A stretch of 64,000 bases of DNA from Bacteroidaceae bacterium (lineage in GTDB: Bacteria; Bacteroidota; Bacteroidia; Bacteroidales; Bacteroidaceae), in assembly GCA_024398435.1 (NCBI GenBank), contig JAKSJD010000001.1:62001-126000 (forward strand). The letters run 5' to 3'. The translations under genes were made by a program, and so were the position numbers. This document shows positions 1 to 8,904 of this stretch, one piece after another (the stretch's first letter is position 1; the number at the start of each line of letters is the position of its first letter). The notes below the pieces were generated by a model. That model was not told the DNA's origin, ran no database searches, and was given only the letters and a program-made list of their open reading frames with translations.

Positions 1-370
1 TGGAGTACCGGATATGAGATTGCCAATTCAATATGCATTCAGTTATCCGGTTCGTCTGAAGGCTTCTTTCGATAGAGTAGATTTCTTCAAGATGAAAGAC
101 CTCACATTCGAACAGCCAGATACTAATAGATTCCGTTGTCTTGCCCTTGCTTATGAAGCATTGAACAAAGGCGGCAATATGCCTTGCATTGTGAATGCAG
201 CAAACGAGATTGCAAATCGAGCCTTTATCGACGATAGAATCTCATTCAACAAGATTAGCGAAATCATCGAGCAGTCAATGAATCACATTAGTTTTTCAAC
301 CGACTCTTCGCTCGACACATATCTTCAGACAGATAAAGAAACGCGCCTTTACGCAGAATCATTATTATAG
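1..370 (+). CDS. dxr: 1-deoxy-D-xylulose 5-phosphate reductoisomerase, C-terminal part
   Basis: The gene enters from the left edge; the frame is open from base 2 and ends at a TAG at 368-370, leaving about 122 residues. The fragment starts with VPDMRLPIQYAFSYP, typical of the DXR region that follows the catalytic domain, and continues with NAANEIANRAFIDDRISF, matching the C-terminal helical domain. DXR makes 2-C-methyl-D-erythritol 4-phosphate in the cytoplasmic MEP isoprenoid pathway. It is followed after 62 bp by rseP, a common dxr-rseP neighbourhood in Bacteroidetes. ispF, a later enzyme of the same pathway, lies 7 kb downstream on the same strand. The N-terminal NADPH-binding part is outside the window. 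Confidence 0.93.
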   Translation, partial: GVPDMRLPIQYAFSYPVRLKASFDRVDFFKMKDLTFEQPDTNRFRCLALAYEALNKGGNMPCIVNAANEIANRAFIDDRISFNKISEIIEQSMNHISFSTDSSLDTYLQTDKETRLYAESLL

Positions 371-432
371 GAAACAGAATAAACAAGCAATCAAGCATTG
401 CCAATAATCATAAAAGGAAAGAAAAATTAGTT

Positions 433-1986
433 GTGGAAACAGTCATCATAAAAATAGCCCAAGTAGTAGTAGCATTCGCTCTTCTAATCGTACTTCATGA
501 AGGAGGACACTTTGTATGTGCAAAACTATTCAAGATAAGAGTTGAGAAATTCTATCTTTTCTTCGATTTCCCTATTGTCAGCAATAGTCCCCTTTTCTCT
601 CTATTTGCATATCGAAACAAAAAATTTGCCTTCATTCGCTACATTAAGTTCATAAAGATTGAAGATGAAAGCAATGATGATGACAAGAAGAAAGATCCAG
701 AATACACAATGGATGTTTTCTCTCTTGCCAAATTTGAAAACGGTAAATGGAGTTTCTGTAATTGGGAAAGAGGTCTTTCCACAAAGGACCCAGAGGCCGA
801 TTGCGAAACATACCACACAGAATATGGTGCAGGTTGGTTGCCACTTGGCGGTTACGTTAATATTACGGGTATGATTGACGAATCCACTCAAGAATTAAGC
901 AGTGAACCTAAGCCTTGGGAATTCCGTACCAAACCTGCTTGGCAACGCCTTATCGTAATGCTTGGAGGTATTATTGTCAACTTCATAACTGCATTCGTAA
1001 TCTATATTGCCGTTCTCTTCACTTGGGGCGAAAGCTACATCAAGCCAACAGATATGACCCATGGTCTTAAATTCAGTGAAGCTGCCATTGCTGATGGATT
1101 CCGAGATGGAGACATCATTGTCAAAACAGATGATAAGGAAATAAAGGCTTGGAATGTAAATGTTCTCCGCGATATTTCGAATGCGGACGAAGTTACAATC
1201 TTGCGTGATGGACAGGAAGAAGTTCTCAAGATGCCGGCAAAGATGAATATGCTCGATATGATTCAGAGCAATCCACCTTATGCAGAACCTTTGCTTCCAT
1301 TCTGCATCGACAGCATTATGCCAAATTCTCCTGCAGAACAAATTGGACTTAAGAAAGGCGATGTAATTAATGCCATCAATGGAATCGAAGTCGACAACTT
1401 CAATGAATTCGCTCATCAATTGTCTGTTCTTGGCGAACCTCTTACAGAGAATTCCACTGCAGCCGACAGCCTTAGACTTCGAACAATCACATTGTTAGTC
1501 AACAATACAGACTCATTGGAAGTTGTACTTACACCTGAATTCACATTAGGATTCCAAAACAAAGCACCTGAATACAAAATCACTAACGAAGAGTTCTCTC
1601 TTCTCCAAAGCATTCCTGCTGGATGTTCTTATGGATGGGAAAAGCTTGGCAGTTATGTGAACGACCTCAAATATCTCTTCACTGCCCAAGGAGCTAAGAG
1701 CGTTTCTGGTGTTGTTGGTATTACAAACATATTCCCTGATGTATGGGATTGGCAGAAGTTCTGGTTGCTGACCGCATTGCTTTCCATCGCACTCGGTGTG
1801 ATGAACGTGCTCCCTATTCCAGCACTCGATGGCGGACATGCTGTATTTGCGATTTATGAGATTATTACCAGAAGAAAGCCAAGTGATAAAGTTCTCGCAA
1901 CTGCACAATACATTGGTGTATTCCTTTTGATTGCATTGATGATATTTGCCACATGGAACGACATTACACGACTGTTGGGAATGTAA
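433..1986 (+). CDS. rseP: RIP-type site-2 zinc metalloprotease RseP
   Basis: A 517-residue inner-membrane protease that cleaves transmembrane substrates such as anti-sigma factors. The zinc motif HEGGH is at residues 22-26 in the first membrane helix, and the third ligand motif (PALDGGH, Asp466) lies in a C-terminal helix. A second helix follows LIVMLGGIIVNF near residue 175, and two PDZ-like regions lie at about 190-260 and 280-370. The start is a GTG after an A/G-rich stretch (AAAAGGAAAG). Between the zinc helix and the conserved GWLPLGGYVNITGM segment (from about 134) there are roughly 90 residues, where the family usually has about 30. The extra part is acidic and lysine-rich (EDESNDDDKKKDPE). 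The length therefore exceeds the usual ~450. Confidence 0.95.
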   Translation: METVIIKIAQVVVAFALLIVLHEGGHFVCAKLFKIRVEKFYLFFDFPIVSNSPLFSLFAYRNKKFAFIRYIKFIKIEDESNDDDKKKDPEYTMDVFSLAKFENGKWSFCNWERGLSTKDPEADCETYHTEYGAGWLPLGGYVNITGMIDESTQELSSEPKPWEFRTKPAWQRLIVMLGGIIVNFITAFVIYIAVLFTWGESYIKPTDMTHGLKFSEAAIADGFRDGDIIVKTDDKEIKAWNVNVLRDISNADEVTILRDGQEEVLKMPAKMNMLDMIQSNPPYAEPLLPFCIDSIMPNSPAEQIGLKKGDVINAINGIEVDNFNEFAHQLSVLGEPLTENSTAADSLRLRTITLLVNNTDSLEVVLTPEFTLGFQNKAPEYKITNEEFSLLQSIPAGCSYGWEKLGSYVNDLKYLFTAQGAKSVSGVVGITNIFPDVWDWQKFWLLTALLSIALGVMNVLPIPALDGGHAVFAIYEIITRRKPSDKVLATAQYIGVFLLIALMIFATWNDITRLLGM

Positions 1987-2026
1987 TAGACTTGACTTGT
2001 ATTGACAACTAAACAAATTATACTAT

Positions 2027-2641
2027 ATGAAGATACTTGCCGTAGGCATGAACTATGCCGCACACAATAAAGAGATGAATCACACGTTATTATTTCAGGA
2101 CCCTGTGATATTCTCAAAAACCGAATCATCACTGTTGCGGGAAGGCAAGCCTTTCTTCATTCCCGACTTTGCAGAGAGATTCGAATACGAGACAGAAATA
2201 GTGGTTAGAATTAATCGTTTGGGCAAAAACATTGCCGAACGTTTCGCCCATCGCTATTATGATGAAGTAACAGTTGGCATTGACTTTACTGCACGTGATC
2301 TCCAAAAGAAATTGTGTGATAAAGGTCTACCATGGGACATCTGCAAAGGATTTGATGGAGCTGCTGCTGTTGGAACATTCGTCAACAAGAATGAATTGTC
2401 AGACATCAGCAATCTTAATTTCCATCTTGATATTGACGGAAAGACTGTACAAAGCGGATGTACAGCCGATATGATACATTCCGTCGACAAGATTATTGCT
2501 TATGTAAGCCAATTCTTCACATTGAAGACAGGTGACCTAATCTTTACCGGAACACCTTCCGGAGTTGGGCCTGTAAGTGAGAATCAAGTTTTGCAAGGCT
2601 ACATCGAAGACAAGAAACTATTAGAATTAAAAATAAAATAA
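2027..2641 (+). CDS. fumarylacetoacetate hydrolase (FAH) family protein
   Basis: A 204-residue protein of the FAH/2-hydroxyhepta-2,4-diene-1,7-dioate isomerase family. It starts MKILAVGMNYAAHNKEM and carries the metal-binding pattern with acidic residues in FEYETEIVV and the downstream GIDFTARDLQ. The end has the family signature GDLIFTGTPSGVGPV. Family members cleave or decarboxylate acylpyruvate-type substrates using Mg2+ or Mn2+; the substrate cannot be told here. The gene is 40 bp after rseP and 39 bp before porU on the same strand, so it is probably co-transcribed, without an obvious functional link to secretion. Confidence 0.88.
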   Translation: MKILAVGMNYAAHNKEMNHTLLFQDPVIFSKTESSLLREGKPFFIPDFAERFEYETEIVVRINRLGKNIAERFAHRYYDEVTVGIDFTARDLQKKLCDKGLPWDICKGFDGAAAVGTFVNKNELSDISNLNFHLDIDGKTVQSGCTADMIHSVDKIIAYVSQFFTLKTGDLIFTGTPSGVGPVSENQVLQGYIEDKKLLELKIK

Positions 2642-2680
2642 CCGATATTGATATTCATATAAATGGTAAATCACGATATA

Positions 2681-5600
2681 ATGATAAAGAAGATATTATC
2701 CATATTATTCGTCCTGCTCATTTCGGTTCCATTGTCAGCACAAGGCAACAAGGCCGAAAGATATGCAGACCACTCTCTCCTCGCGTCGGGTAAGTGGGTG
2801 AAGATTCGTGTAAGCGATTCAGGAGTGTATGAAATAAGCAAGAGCAAACTGTCATCAATGGGATTCAGCAATCCTGCAAATGTCAGTCTGTACGGTTACA
2901 ATTTGCCAATACTTCCAGAAACCTTTATCGAAAACATCTATGACGACTTGGTAGAGATTCCTTTATATAGAAAGAATGATGGTTCTGTATTGTTCTATTC
3001 TTGCGGGCCAACATTATGGCAAAGAAAGAAGAACACATCAGATTTCACTCACATCAACAATCCTTATTCGTCATACATCTATTATTTCATTACAGAGAAC
3101 AGCAATGGTCCAAAGGAAATGCCTACAGAATCGAACAATGCCAATCAAAACTTTATCACTTCATTCCCTGACCATGCTTTGATTGAAAGTGATGCAGCAT
3201 ATTTTGTTCAGACTGGTCGCACATTCTTTGAAGGATACGATTACAACAGTGGAAACAAGAAAACATATAAACTTCAATTGCCAGGTATAGCTAAAACTGA
3301 CACGAAACTTCTTGTTCAATTTGCAGCCGCAGGAACTTCAACTTCACGGCTTTCAGTTACTGCAGATGACACAACATACAGCTATATCAGTTTCCGTTCT
3401 CTTGTTGAATACGAATATGGTGTGCTTCAAAGCAAGACTTATAACTTTAAGAAGAAAGACTTGTCTGAAACTGCATCAATTACATTGACACACAATCGTA
3501 ACAGTGGAGTGTCTGGCCGTCTCGATTTCCTCCAAGTTAATTATGACCGCAAGCTCGACCTTTCAGGACAGAAGTTCCTTGCTTTCCGTCCATCAATCAC
3601 TATGTGGCAGACATTCAAAGTTGCAGGAGCAAACGAGAATACACATATTTTGAGAGTCACTTCACCTGAACGAACTTGTGAGATGACAGGCAAACTTGAT
3701 GGAGGCACATACGTTTGCAGTACAGGAACCATGAGTCAGATGGACGAATATGTAGCATTAAATGTTAATGCATCATTCCCTGAGCCTGAAGTAATAGGAG
3801 CAATTGAGAATCAAGACCTTCATGCAGTAAAAGATATTGATTTCGTAATCATAGTTCCTGCCAATGGCAAACTTACAGCTCAAGCACAAAGATTGGCAGA
3901 TGCCCATACTGCAAAAGACAGTCTACGTTGCATAGTTGTTCGTGCTGACCAAATATACAATGAATTCTCGTCAGGAACTCCTGATGCTACTGCATACCGA
4001 CGTTTCCTCAAGATGCTTTATGATAAAGCAGAAACAGCAGCAGACAGACCAAAGAATGTTTGCTTGTTCGGAGATGGTTATTGGGACAATCGTATGGTGA
4101 CGGCCGGTCTTGCAAAGAAGAATCCAAACGATTATCTGCTTTGCTATGAATCTGTTGGTTCGTTAAGCCATACTGACAGTTATGTAATGGAAGAATACAT
4201 TACGCTTCTTGCTGACGGAAAAGGAATTAGTCCACTGAAAGAAAAACCAGATTGTGGAGTTGGACGTATATCTGCAACTACTACATCTGAAGCCAGAGGC
4301 GTTGTTGACAAACTCATTCGTTACATCAACAACGAAGAAACCGGTTCATGGAAGAACACAGTATGCTTCCTTGCTGATGATGGCAACAGCAACATTCACA
4401 TGAAGGATGCTGACGATGATGTCACAATCATTGAGAGCCTCTATCCCGACTATCGCATCAGAAAGATTTACTGGGACTCATACACAAGAGAGCAAACAGG
4501 TGCCGGAATGTCATATACAGGAGCTTACAATGACATTAATAAGCAAATGGAAGATGGAGCACTCATCATGAACTATACCGGTCATGGAGCTGCATATTGT
4601 CTTTCTCACGAACAAGTAATCAAGCGTGCAGACTTTGCTAATTGGTCGTCACCTCGCCTTCCTTTGTGGATTCATGCAGCCTGTGATATTTCTCCATTCG
4701 ACATGAATGAAGAAAACATTGGAGAGACAGCTTTGCTTAATGATGCAGGTGCTGCAATGGGAGTCATCACAACTACCCGTACGGTATATTCTGCCCAAAA
4801 CAAGAAACTCAACATGTTCTTGATGAAATATCTGTTGGGGACCGACCCTAAGGACGGACATAGATATACCGTTGGAGAAGCTTTGGCTAATGCAAAATCA
4901 GATATTATCAACACATCATCATCTTTAGCAAAGCGCGACTCAATCAACAAATGCCACTTCGTTCTTTTAGGTGATCCGGCAATTGCATTGACTACTCCTA
5001 AGTATAAAGTTGTAGTTGATAAGTTTAACGAGAGAAATGTTCCATTAGCAGAAATCGACACTATTGGAGCAGGCGCAATCGTCAGTGTAGCAGGACATAT
5101 TGTTGATGAAGACGGCAATCTTGCGTTCAACTACAACGGTCTCATCTCTCCTACTGTTCTCGACAACATCGAACTCGTAAGATGTAATAACAACGAAGGA
5201 GAAGATATTGATCCATACGAGTTCTACAGTCGCATCCGAACAATCTACAACGGAAGTGATTCCATTAAGAATGGCAAGTTTGCATTCACCTTCCCTGTGC
5301 CTTTGGATATCAACTATTCAAATAAGACCGGATTGCTGAATCTGTATGCGACCAACAACTCCAACACTTTGGAAGCCAATGGTTCGTTTACTGACTTCGC
5401 ACTTGGTGGTACTGATCCAAATCTTTCTGATGATAAGAATGGACCAGAGATTACTATTACACTTAATGGTCACATGTTCACCAACAAATCAGACAGCATA
5501 CAGATATGCGATGTCATAATGCATGAAACTCCTTTCTTCAATGGATATCTTCTTGACGAAAACGGAATCAACACTATTGGCAGTGGCATCGGTCACGACA

Positions 5601-6112
5601 TTACACTTGTGATTGACAACGACCCTAACCTTACATTCTATCTGAACAATGACTTCAAGTATGTTCCAGGTTCATGGAGTGAAGGTTCTGTTAGTTATAG
5701 TTTGCCAGAACTTGCTGCCGGAAGTCATACTCTCTTATTCCGCGCATGGGATATGCTCAACAATCCATCATCATTGCAATTGGAATTTGTTGTTGAAGAA
5801 GGAACAAAACCAACAATCTTCGACATGAAGATAAATGGTCCAATCAAAGACCAACTCACCCTCACAATTGAAAACGACCGTCCACAATCTACACTTACAG
5901 TGGATGTACAAGTATTTGATGTTACAGGCAGAGAGGTGTTCCGACGCTCCGAAACAAACGCAAGCGCTTCAAATGTTTACACATATACTTGCAATCTCAA
6001 CAGCAATGGCGGCCACTTGCCTCCTGGAATCTATATTGCTCGTGCAAGTGTCTGTACAGGTAATGGAGCTAAATCCGTAGAATCTAAAAAGTTCTTGGTG
6101 GTTGCACAATAA
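2681..6112 (+). CDS. porU: type IX secretion system sortase PorU (C25 gingipain-like peptidase)
   Basis: A 1143-residue exported protein counted from ATG 2681; an in-frame ATG at 2663 would add six residues ahead of the signal peptide (MIKKILSILFVLLISV...SAQG). The C25 peptidase domain holds the catalytic His in NYTGHGAAYCLSHEQ (His635) and the catalytic Cys in WIHAACDISPFD (Cys668), a spacing and position close to the known PorU sortase. The C-terminus has Ig/FlgD-like repeats. PorU removes the C-terminal signal of T9SS cargo at the cell surface and links the cargo to A-LPS. porV, its outer-membrane partner, follows after 63 bp, which supports the call. Two possible cargo proteins lie at 48.5-54.4 kb. 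Confidence 0.95.
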   Translation: MIKKILSILFVLLISVPLSAQGNKAERYADHSLLASGKWVKIRVSDSGVYEISKSKLSSMGFSNPANVSLYGYNLPILPETFIENIYDDLVEIPLYRKNDGSVLFYSCGPTLWQRKKNTSDFTHINNPYSSYIYYFITENSNGPKEMPTESNNANQNFITSFPDHALIESDAAYFVQTGRTFFEGYDYNSGNKKTYKLQLPGIAKTDTKLLVQFAAAGTSTSRLSVTADDTTYSYISFRSLVEYEYGVLQSKTYNFKKKDLSETASITLTHNRNSGVSGRLDFLQVNYDRKLDLSGQKFLAFRPSITMWQTFKVAGANENTHILRVTSPERTCEMTGKLDGGTYVCSTGTMSQMDEYVALNVNASFPEPEVIGAIENQDLHAVKDIDFVIIVPANGKLTAQAQRLADAHTAKDSLRCIVVRADQIYNEFSSGTPDATAYRRFLKMLYDKAETAADRPKNVCLFGDGYWDNRMVTAGLAKKNPNDYLLCYESVGSLSHTDSYVMEEYITLLADGKGISPLKEKPDCGVGRISATTTSEARGVVDKLIRYINNEETGSWKNTVCFLADDGNSNIHMKDADDDVTIIESLYPDYRIRKIYWDSYTREQTGAGMSYTGAYNDINKQMEDGALIMNYTGHGAAYCLSHEQVIKRADFANWSSPRLPLWIHAACDISPFDMNEENIGETALLNDAGAAMGVITTTRTVYSAQNKKLNMFLMKYLLGTDPKDGHRYTVGEALANAKSDIINTSSSLAKRDSINKCHFVLLGDPAIALTTPKYKVVVDKFNERNVPLAEIDTIGAGAIVSVAGHIVDEDGNLAFNYNGLISPTVLDNIELVRCNNNEGEDIDPYEFYSRIRTIYNGSDSIKNGKFAFTFPVPLDINYSNKTGLLNLYATNNSNTLEANGSFTDFALGGTDPNLSDDKNGPEITITLNGHMFTNKSDSIQICDVIMHETPFFNGYLLDENGINTIGSGIGHDITLVIDNDPNLTFYLNNDFKYVPGSWSEGSVSYSLPELAAGSHTLLFRAWDMLNNPSSLQLEFVVEEGTKPTIFDMKINGPIKDQLTLTIENDRPQSTLTVDVQVFDVTGREVFRRSETNASASNVYTYTCNLNSNGGHLPPGIYIARASVCTGNGAKSVESKKFLVVAQ

Positions 6113-6175
6113 AAACGACTGATTTCAGTTATATTAATATATACATATAATATAAATAAGAATTCGACTGAATAT

Positions 6176-7378
6176 ATGAAGATGAAGAAAATAATAATAA
6201 TGATGTGCTTGCTTCCATTCACAGCAATGATGCAGGCTCAAGACGTAAAGAACCAACTCAATCCAGTGTATTATGGAGTGACGTCACTTGCGATTGCACC
6301 GGATGCACGTGCTGGAGCGATGGGTGATGTAGGTGCAGCAACCGATCCTGACGTTAACTCACAATACTGGAATCCAGCAAAATACCCATTCACTATCAGC
6401 CGTTCAGGCGTTGCACTCAACTATACTCCTTGGTTGCGTCAATTGACGAGCGACATCGACCTTGCCAACCTTACCGGCTATTACCGCATTGGCAACTATG
6501 ATGCCCTCAGTGCTTCACTTCGCTATTTCTCTCTTGGTGAAGTAACAGTTGGATACAATGGTGATATTGAGGATATTATCAAACCATACGAAATGTCAGT
6601 GGATGTTGCTTATTCCCGTATGTTGAGCGAAACATTCTCTGCAGCAGTTGCTCTTCGCTACATTTATTCCGACCTTGCTTATAAGGCTGATGACGAGACA
6701 ACTCCTGGTTCTGCCTTTGCAGCTGATATCGCTTTCTACCACAATGGCTACATCAACCTTGGCAACCACGAAAGCCAACTCGGTTGGGGTCTTAACATCA
6801 ACAATATCGGTAGTAAGATTTCGTATGATGATGGCAACACAAGTGAATTCATCCCTACAAACCTTCGTTTGGGAGCTTCCCTCATGATTCCAATCGACGA
6901 ATACAACACATTCAGTGTCAGTGCCGATGCCAACAAGTTGCTTGTTCCTACCCGTCCAACAATGGAGCAATATATGGAAGAGACAGGTGCCGACGAAGAT
7001 GACTTCTCTGGTTATACAAGTTGGTTGATGGATGAAGGCTACTACAACATCTCTCCTATTTCAGGTATCTTCAAGTCGTTCAATGACGCACCAGGTGGTG
7101 GAAAGGAAGAATTGCAGGAAATCTCTTGGAGTGTCGGTATGGAATATTCATACAACAACCAGTTCTTTGTTCGTGCCGGTTATCATTACGAGCATCCTAA
7201 CAAGGGAAACCGCAAATACTATACAGTAGGTGCCGGTTTCAAGATGAACATATTCTCAATTGATGCGGGTTATATTATCTCGGCCGCACAGAGCAATCCT
7301 CTTGACCAGACACTTCGTTTCTCACTTGCATTCGATATGGATGGTATTGGCGACCTGCTTGGCAAAAAGAGAAGATAG
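6176..7378 (+). CDS. porV: type IX secretion system outer membrane protein PorV (LptO)
   Basis: A 400-residue outer-membrane barrel protein with a signal peptide ending near MMQAQ. It has the PorV N-terminal pattern SLAIAPDARAGAMGDVGAAT followed by SQYWNPAKYPF, as in FadL-like barrels of this family. PorV carries T9SS cargo from the translocon to PorU in the attachment complex. It sits directly downstream of porU, the usual arrangement. The last residues (GIGDLLGKKRR) end four bases before the ispF start, so ispF probably shares its transcript. Confidence 0.95.
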   Translation: MKMKKIIIMMCLLPFTAMMQAQDVKNQLNPVYYGVTSLAIAPDARAGAMGDVGAATDPDVNSQYWNPAKYPFTISRSGVALNYTPWLRQLTSDIDLANLTGYYRIGNYDALSASLRYFSLGEVTVGYNGDIEDIIKPYEMSVDVAYSRMLSETFSAAVALRYIYSDLAYKADDETTPGSAFAADIAFYHNGYINLGNHESQLGWGLNINNIGSKISYDDGNTSEFIPTNLRLGASLMIPIDEYNTFSVSADANKLLVPTRPTMEQYMEETGADEDDFSGYTSWLMDEGYYNISPISGIFKSFNDAPGGGKEELQEISWSVGMEYSYNNQFFVRAGYHYEHPNKGNRKYYTVGAGFKMNIFSIDAGYIISAAQSNPLDQTLRFSLAFDMDGIGDLLGKKRR

Positions 7379-7382
7379 CAGC

Positions 7383-7859
7383 ATGAAAGTAAGAGTCGGA
7401 TTCGGATATGACGTTCACAAGCTCGTCGAAGGCAGAGACCTTTGGATGGGTGGCATAAAGTTGGAACACTCGTTGGGCCTTCTTGGCCACAGCGATGCTG
7501 ATGTTCTGATTCATGCCATTTGTGATGCTCTCCTTGGGGCAGCCAATATGCGCGATATCGGATATCATTTTCCTGACACTTCATCCGACTTTGAAAACAT
7601 CGACAGCAAGATACTTCTTCGCAAGGTAGTCAAACTTATTGCTGACAAAGGATATTCAATCGGAAACGTAGATGCCACAATATGTGCAGAGCGACCAAAG
7701 ATGAATCCTCGCATTCCTGAGATGAAATCAACTTTGGCAGAATGCATGGGCATCAGCGAGGATGATATTTCAATAAAGGCCACAACAACTGAACATCTCG
7801 GTTTTACAGGACGCGAAGAAGGCATAAGTGCATATGCTGTGGCATTAATCAACGGATAA
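7383..7859 (+). CDS. ispF: 2-C-methyl-D-erythritol 2,4-cyclodiphosphate synthase
   Basis: A 158-residue cytoplasmic enzyme of the MEP isoprenoid pathway that cyclises CDP-ME 2-phosphate with release of CMP. The start at ATG 7383 gives the standard N-terminus MKVRVGFGYDVHKL with metal ligands Asp10 and His12; His44 follows in GHSDADVLIHAI. The C-terminus has the signature ATTTEHLGFTGREEGISAYA. A longer in-frame opening reaches back into porV and is not the real start. The gene begins 4 bp after porV and is followed by a strong terminator, so it probably closes the dxr/rseP/por operon. Confidence 0.96.
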   Translation: MKVRVGFGYDVHKLVEGRDLWMGGIKLEHSLGLLGHSDADVLIHAICDALLGAANMRDIGYHFPDTSSDFENIDSKILLRKVVKLIADKGYSIGNVDATICAERPKMNPRIPEMKSTLAECMGISEDDISIKATTTEHLGFTGREEGISAYAVALING

Positions 7860-7901
7860 AGAAATATTTGGAAGAATTCGTTACGACTGATTCACCATAC
7901 G

Positions 7902-7940
7902 AATAATCCCGGCCACTTGTGGTCGGGATTATTGTTTTAT
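7902..7940 (+). terminator. Rho-independent terminator after ispF
   Basis: A 14-bp stem pairs 7902-7915 (AATAATCCCGGCCA) with 7920-7933 with one G-U pair and a CTTG loop, followed by GTTTTAT. It ends the porU-porV-ispF transcript. Confidence 0.88.
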
Positions 7941-8011
7941 ATGGATTCGCCTACCGTTAATCGCACATTATATTATTCTACGTATACATGCGCGTGCGCG
8001 GGAAGCCTCAA

Positions 8012-8638
8012 CTATTGCTTCAGCATATAGACGAGTGAAGCTCGCTTGCCTTGGCGTGCAATACCAGATGAAGGGTCGAGAGCAAATTCGCGAAGTTCTC
8101 TTGTGGCTTGAGAAAGTGAGATTTCGGCCACTTGGGCATAGTCGTTGGCATGGACGAATGGTTTCTCATGGAGCAATTGCTTGAGAAGCGAGAGTCGTTG
8201 CTGCTTTGTGTATTGCTGGCGATAATGGCAGTTTGTGCCTGCATACTCAAATTTTGCCTTATCGGCCACCTTGTTCAGCAACTTCTTGCTTGCCTTGATG
8301 TGAATGTCCTTCACCTTCACGCTTTGGGCATTATGTCGGTTTTGGGTATCGCCAACGCTTTCCTGTTCCTTTCCCTCCTTCACTCCAAGAGCCAACTTGA
8401 TGCTGCCGATTTCGCCCAAGTCGATGGTGTAGCCATCGAGAAGCAGTTCGGCTATAATGGTTTCGATTTGTGAGATTACGGCTCCCACATCGCCTTCGTT
8501 GTACTTCGAATCGTGTCCGGCAACTTTGCGGACGAGTTCGTCGCGTGAGATTCTTCCAGTTGGAACCACCTTATAGCAAAGTGGTCGTTTGCCCGTTCCG
8601 TTGAGGTCGGTGTACTCTTGTTTTACGTATTGTATCAT
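8012..8638 (-). CDS. HU-like DNA-binding protein with a C-terminal extension
   Basis: A 208-residue protein. The first ~125 residues match the Bacteroidetes histone-like HU-related family (start MIQYVKQEYTDLNGTGKRP, then GRISRDELVRKVAG and DLGEIGSIKLALGVKEG). HU-type proteins bind DNA as dimers and shape the nucleoid. The remaining ~80 residues (QRLSLLKQLLHEKPFVHAND, then QVAEISLSQATRELREFA) look like a winged-helix DNA-binding fold, so this could be a sequence-specific regulator rather than a general architectural protein. It stands alone, with its own TATCTTTG promoter at 8819-8826. Its predicted 5' leader of about 170 nt contains four 21-bp tandem repeats. Confidence 0.8.
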   Translation of the reverse strand: MIQYVKQEYTDLNGTGKRPLCYKVVPTGRISRDELVRKVAGHDSKYNEGDVGAVISQIETIIAELLLDGYTIDLGEIGSIKLALGVKEGKEQESVGDTQNRHNAQSVKVKDIHIKASKKLLNKVADKAKFEYAGTNCHYRQQYTKQQRLSLLKQLLHEKPFVHANDYAQVAEISLSQATRELREFALDPSSGIARQGKRASLVYMLKQ

Positions 8639-8726
8639 ATTCGTATTATTTAAATGTCTGACAAAACTTTTTCTTATCCAAATTCTTCCAAATGCCTTTT
8701 ACCTAAAGGCTTGAAACATTCTTTAA

Positions 8727-8810
8727 GTCGCGTCGTGATTTTTATTCGTCGCGTCGTGATTAATATTCGTCACGTCGTGATTTTTATTCGTCGCGACGTG
8801 ATTTTAATTT
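8727..8810. repeat. four 21-bp tandem repeats in the HU-like gene leader
   Basis: Units begin at 8727, 8748, 8769 and 8790, each exactly 21 bp, close to GTCGCGTCGTGATTTTTATT plus C. The last unit is the most diverged (GTCGCGACGTG then ATTTTAATTT). They lie between the minus-strand promoter at 8819-8826 and the HU-like start at 8638, so they would be transcribed in that gene's leader. There are no spacers between the units. Confidence 0.92.
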
Positions 8811-8818
8811 TACAGCCG

Positions 8819-8826
8819 CAAAGATA
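8819..8826 (-). promoter_or_regulatory. Bacteroidetes -7 promoter element for the HU-like gene
   Basis: The minus strand reads TATCTTTG followed by CGGC, an exact TAnnTTTG element 181 bp upstream of the start codon at 8638. Confidence 0.7.
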
Positions 8827-8904
8827 CAAAAATAATCACAAACAACAATGTTTTTGTTGCCATAATTTTCAAAAAAGATTATGATAGAGAGTCCCTCTGG
8901 AAAC

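Noticed and set aside
8727..8810. CRISPR array
   Set aside because: Units are 21 bp and directly adjacent with no spacers, and no cas gene is nearby. The same holds for the blocks at 34712, 42965, 48071 and 54805.
8654..8884. 76-codon ORF with a 7-residue repeat
   Set aside because: The peptide repeat is simply the 21-bp DNA repeat read in frame; there is no start signal or codon bias supporting translation.
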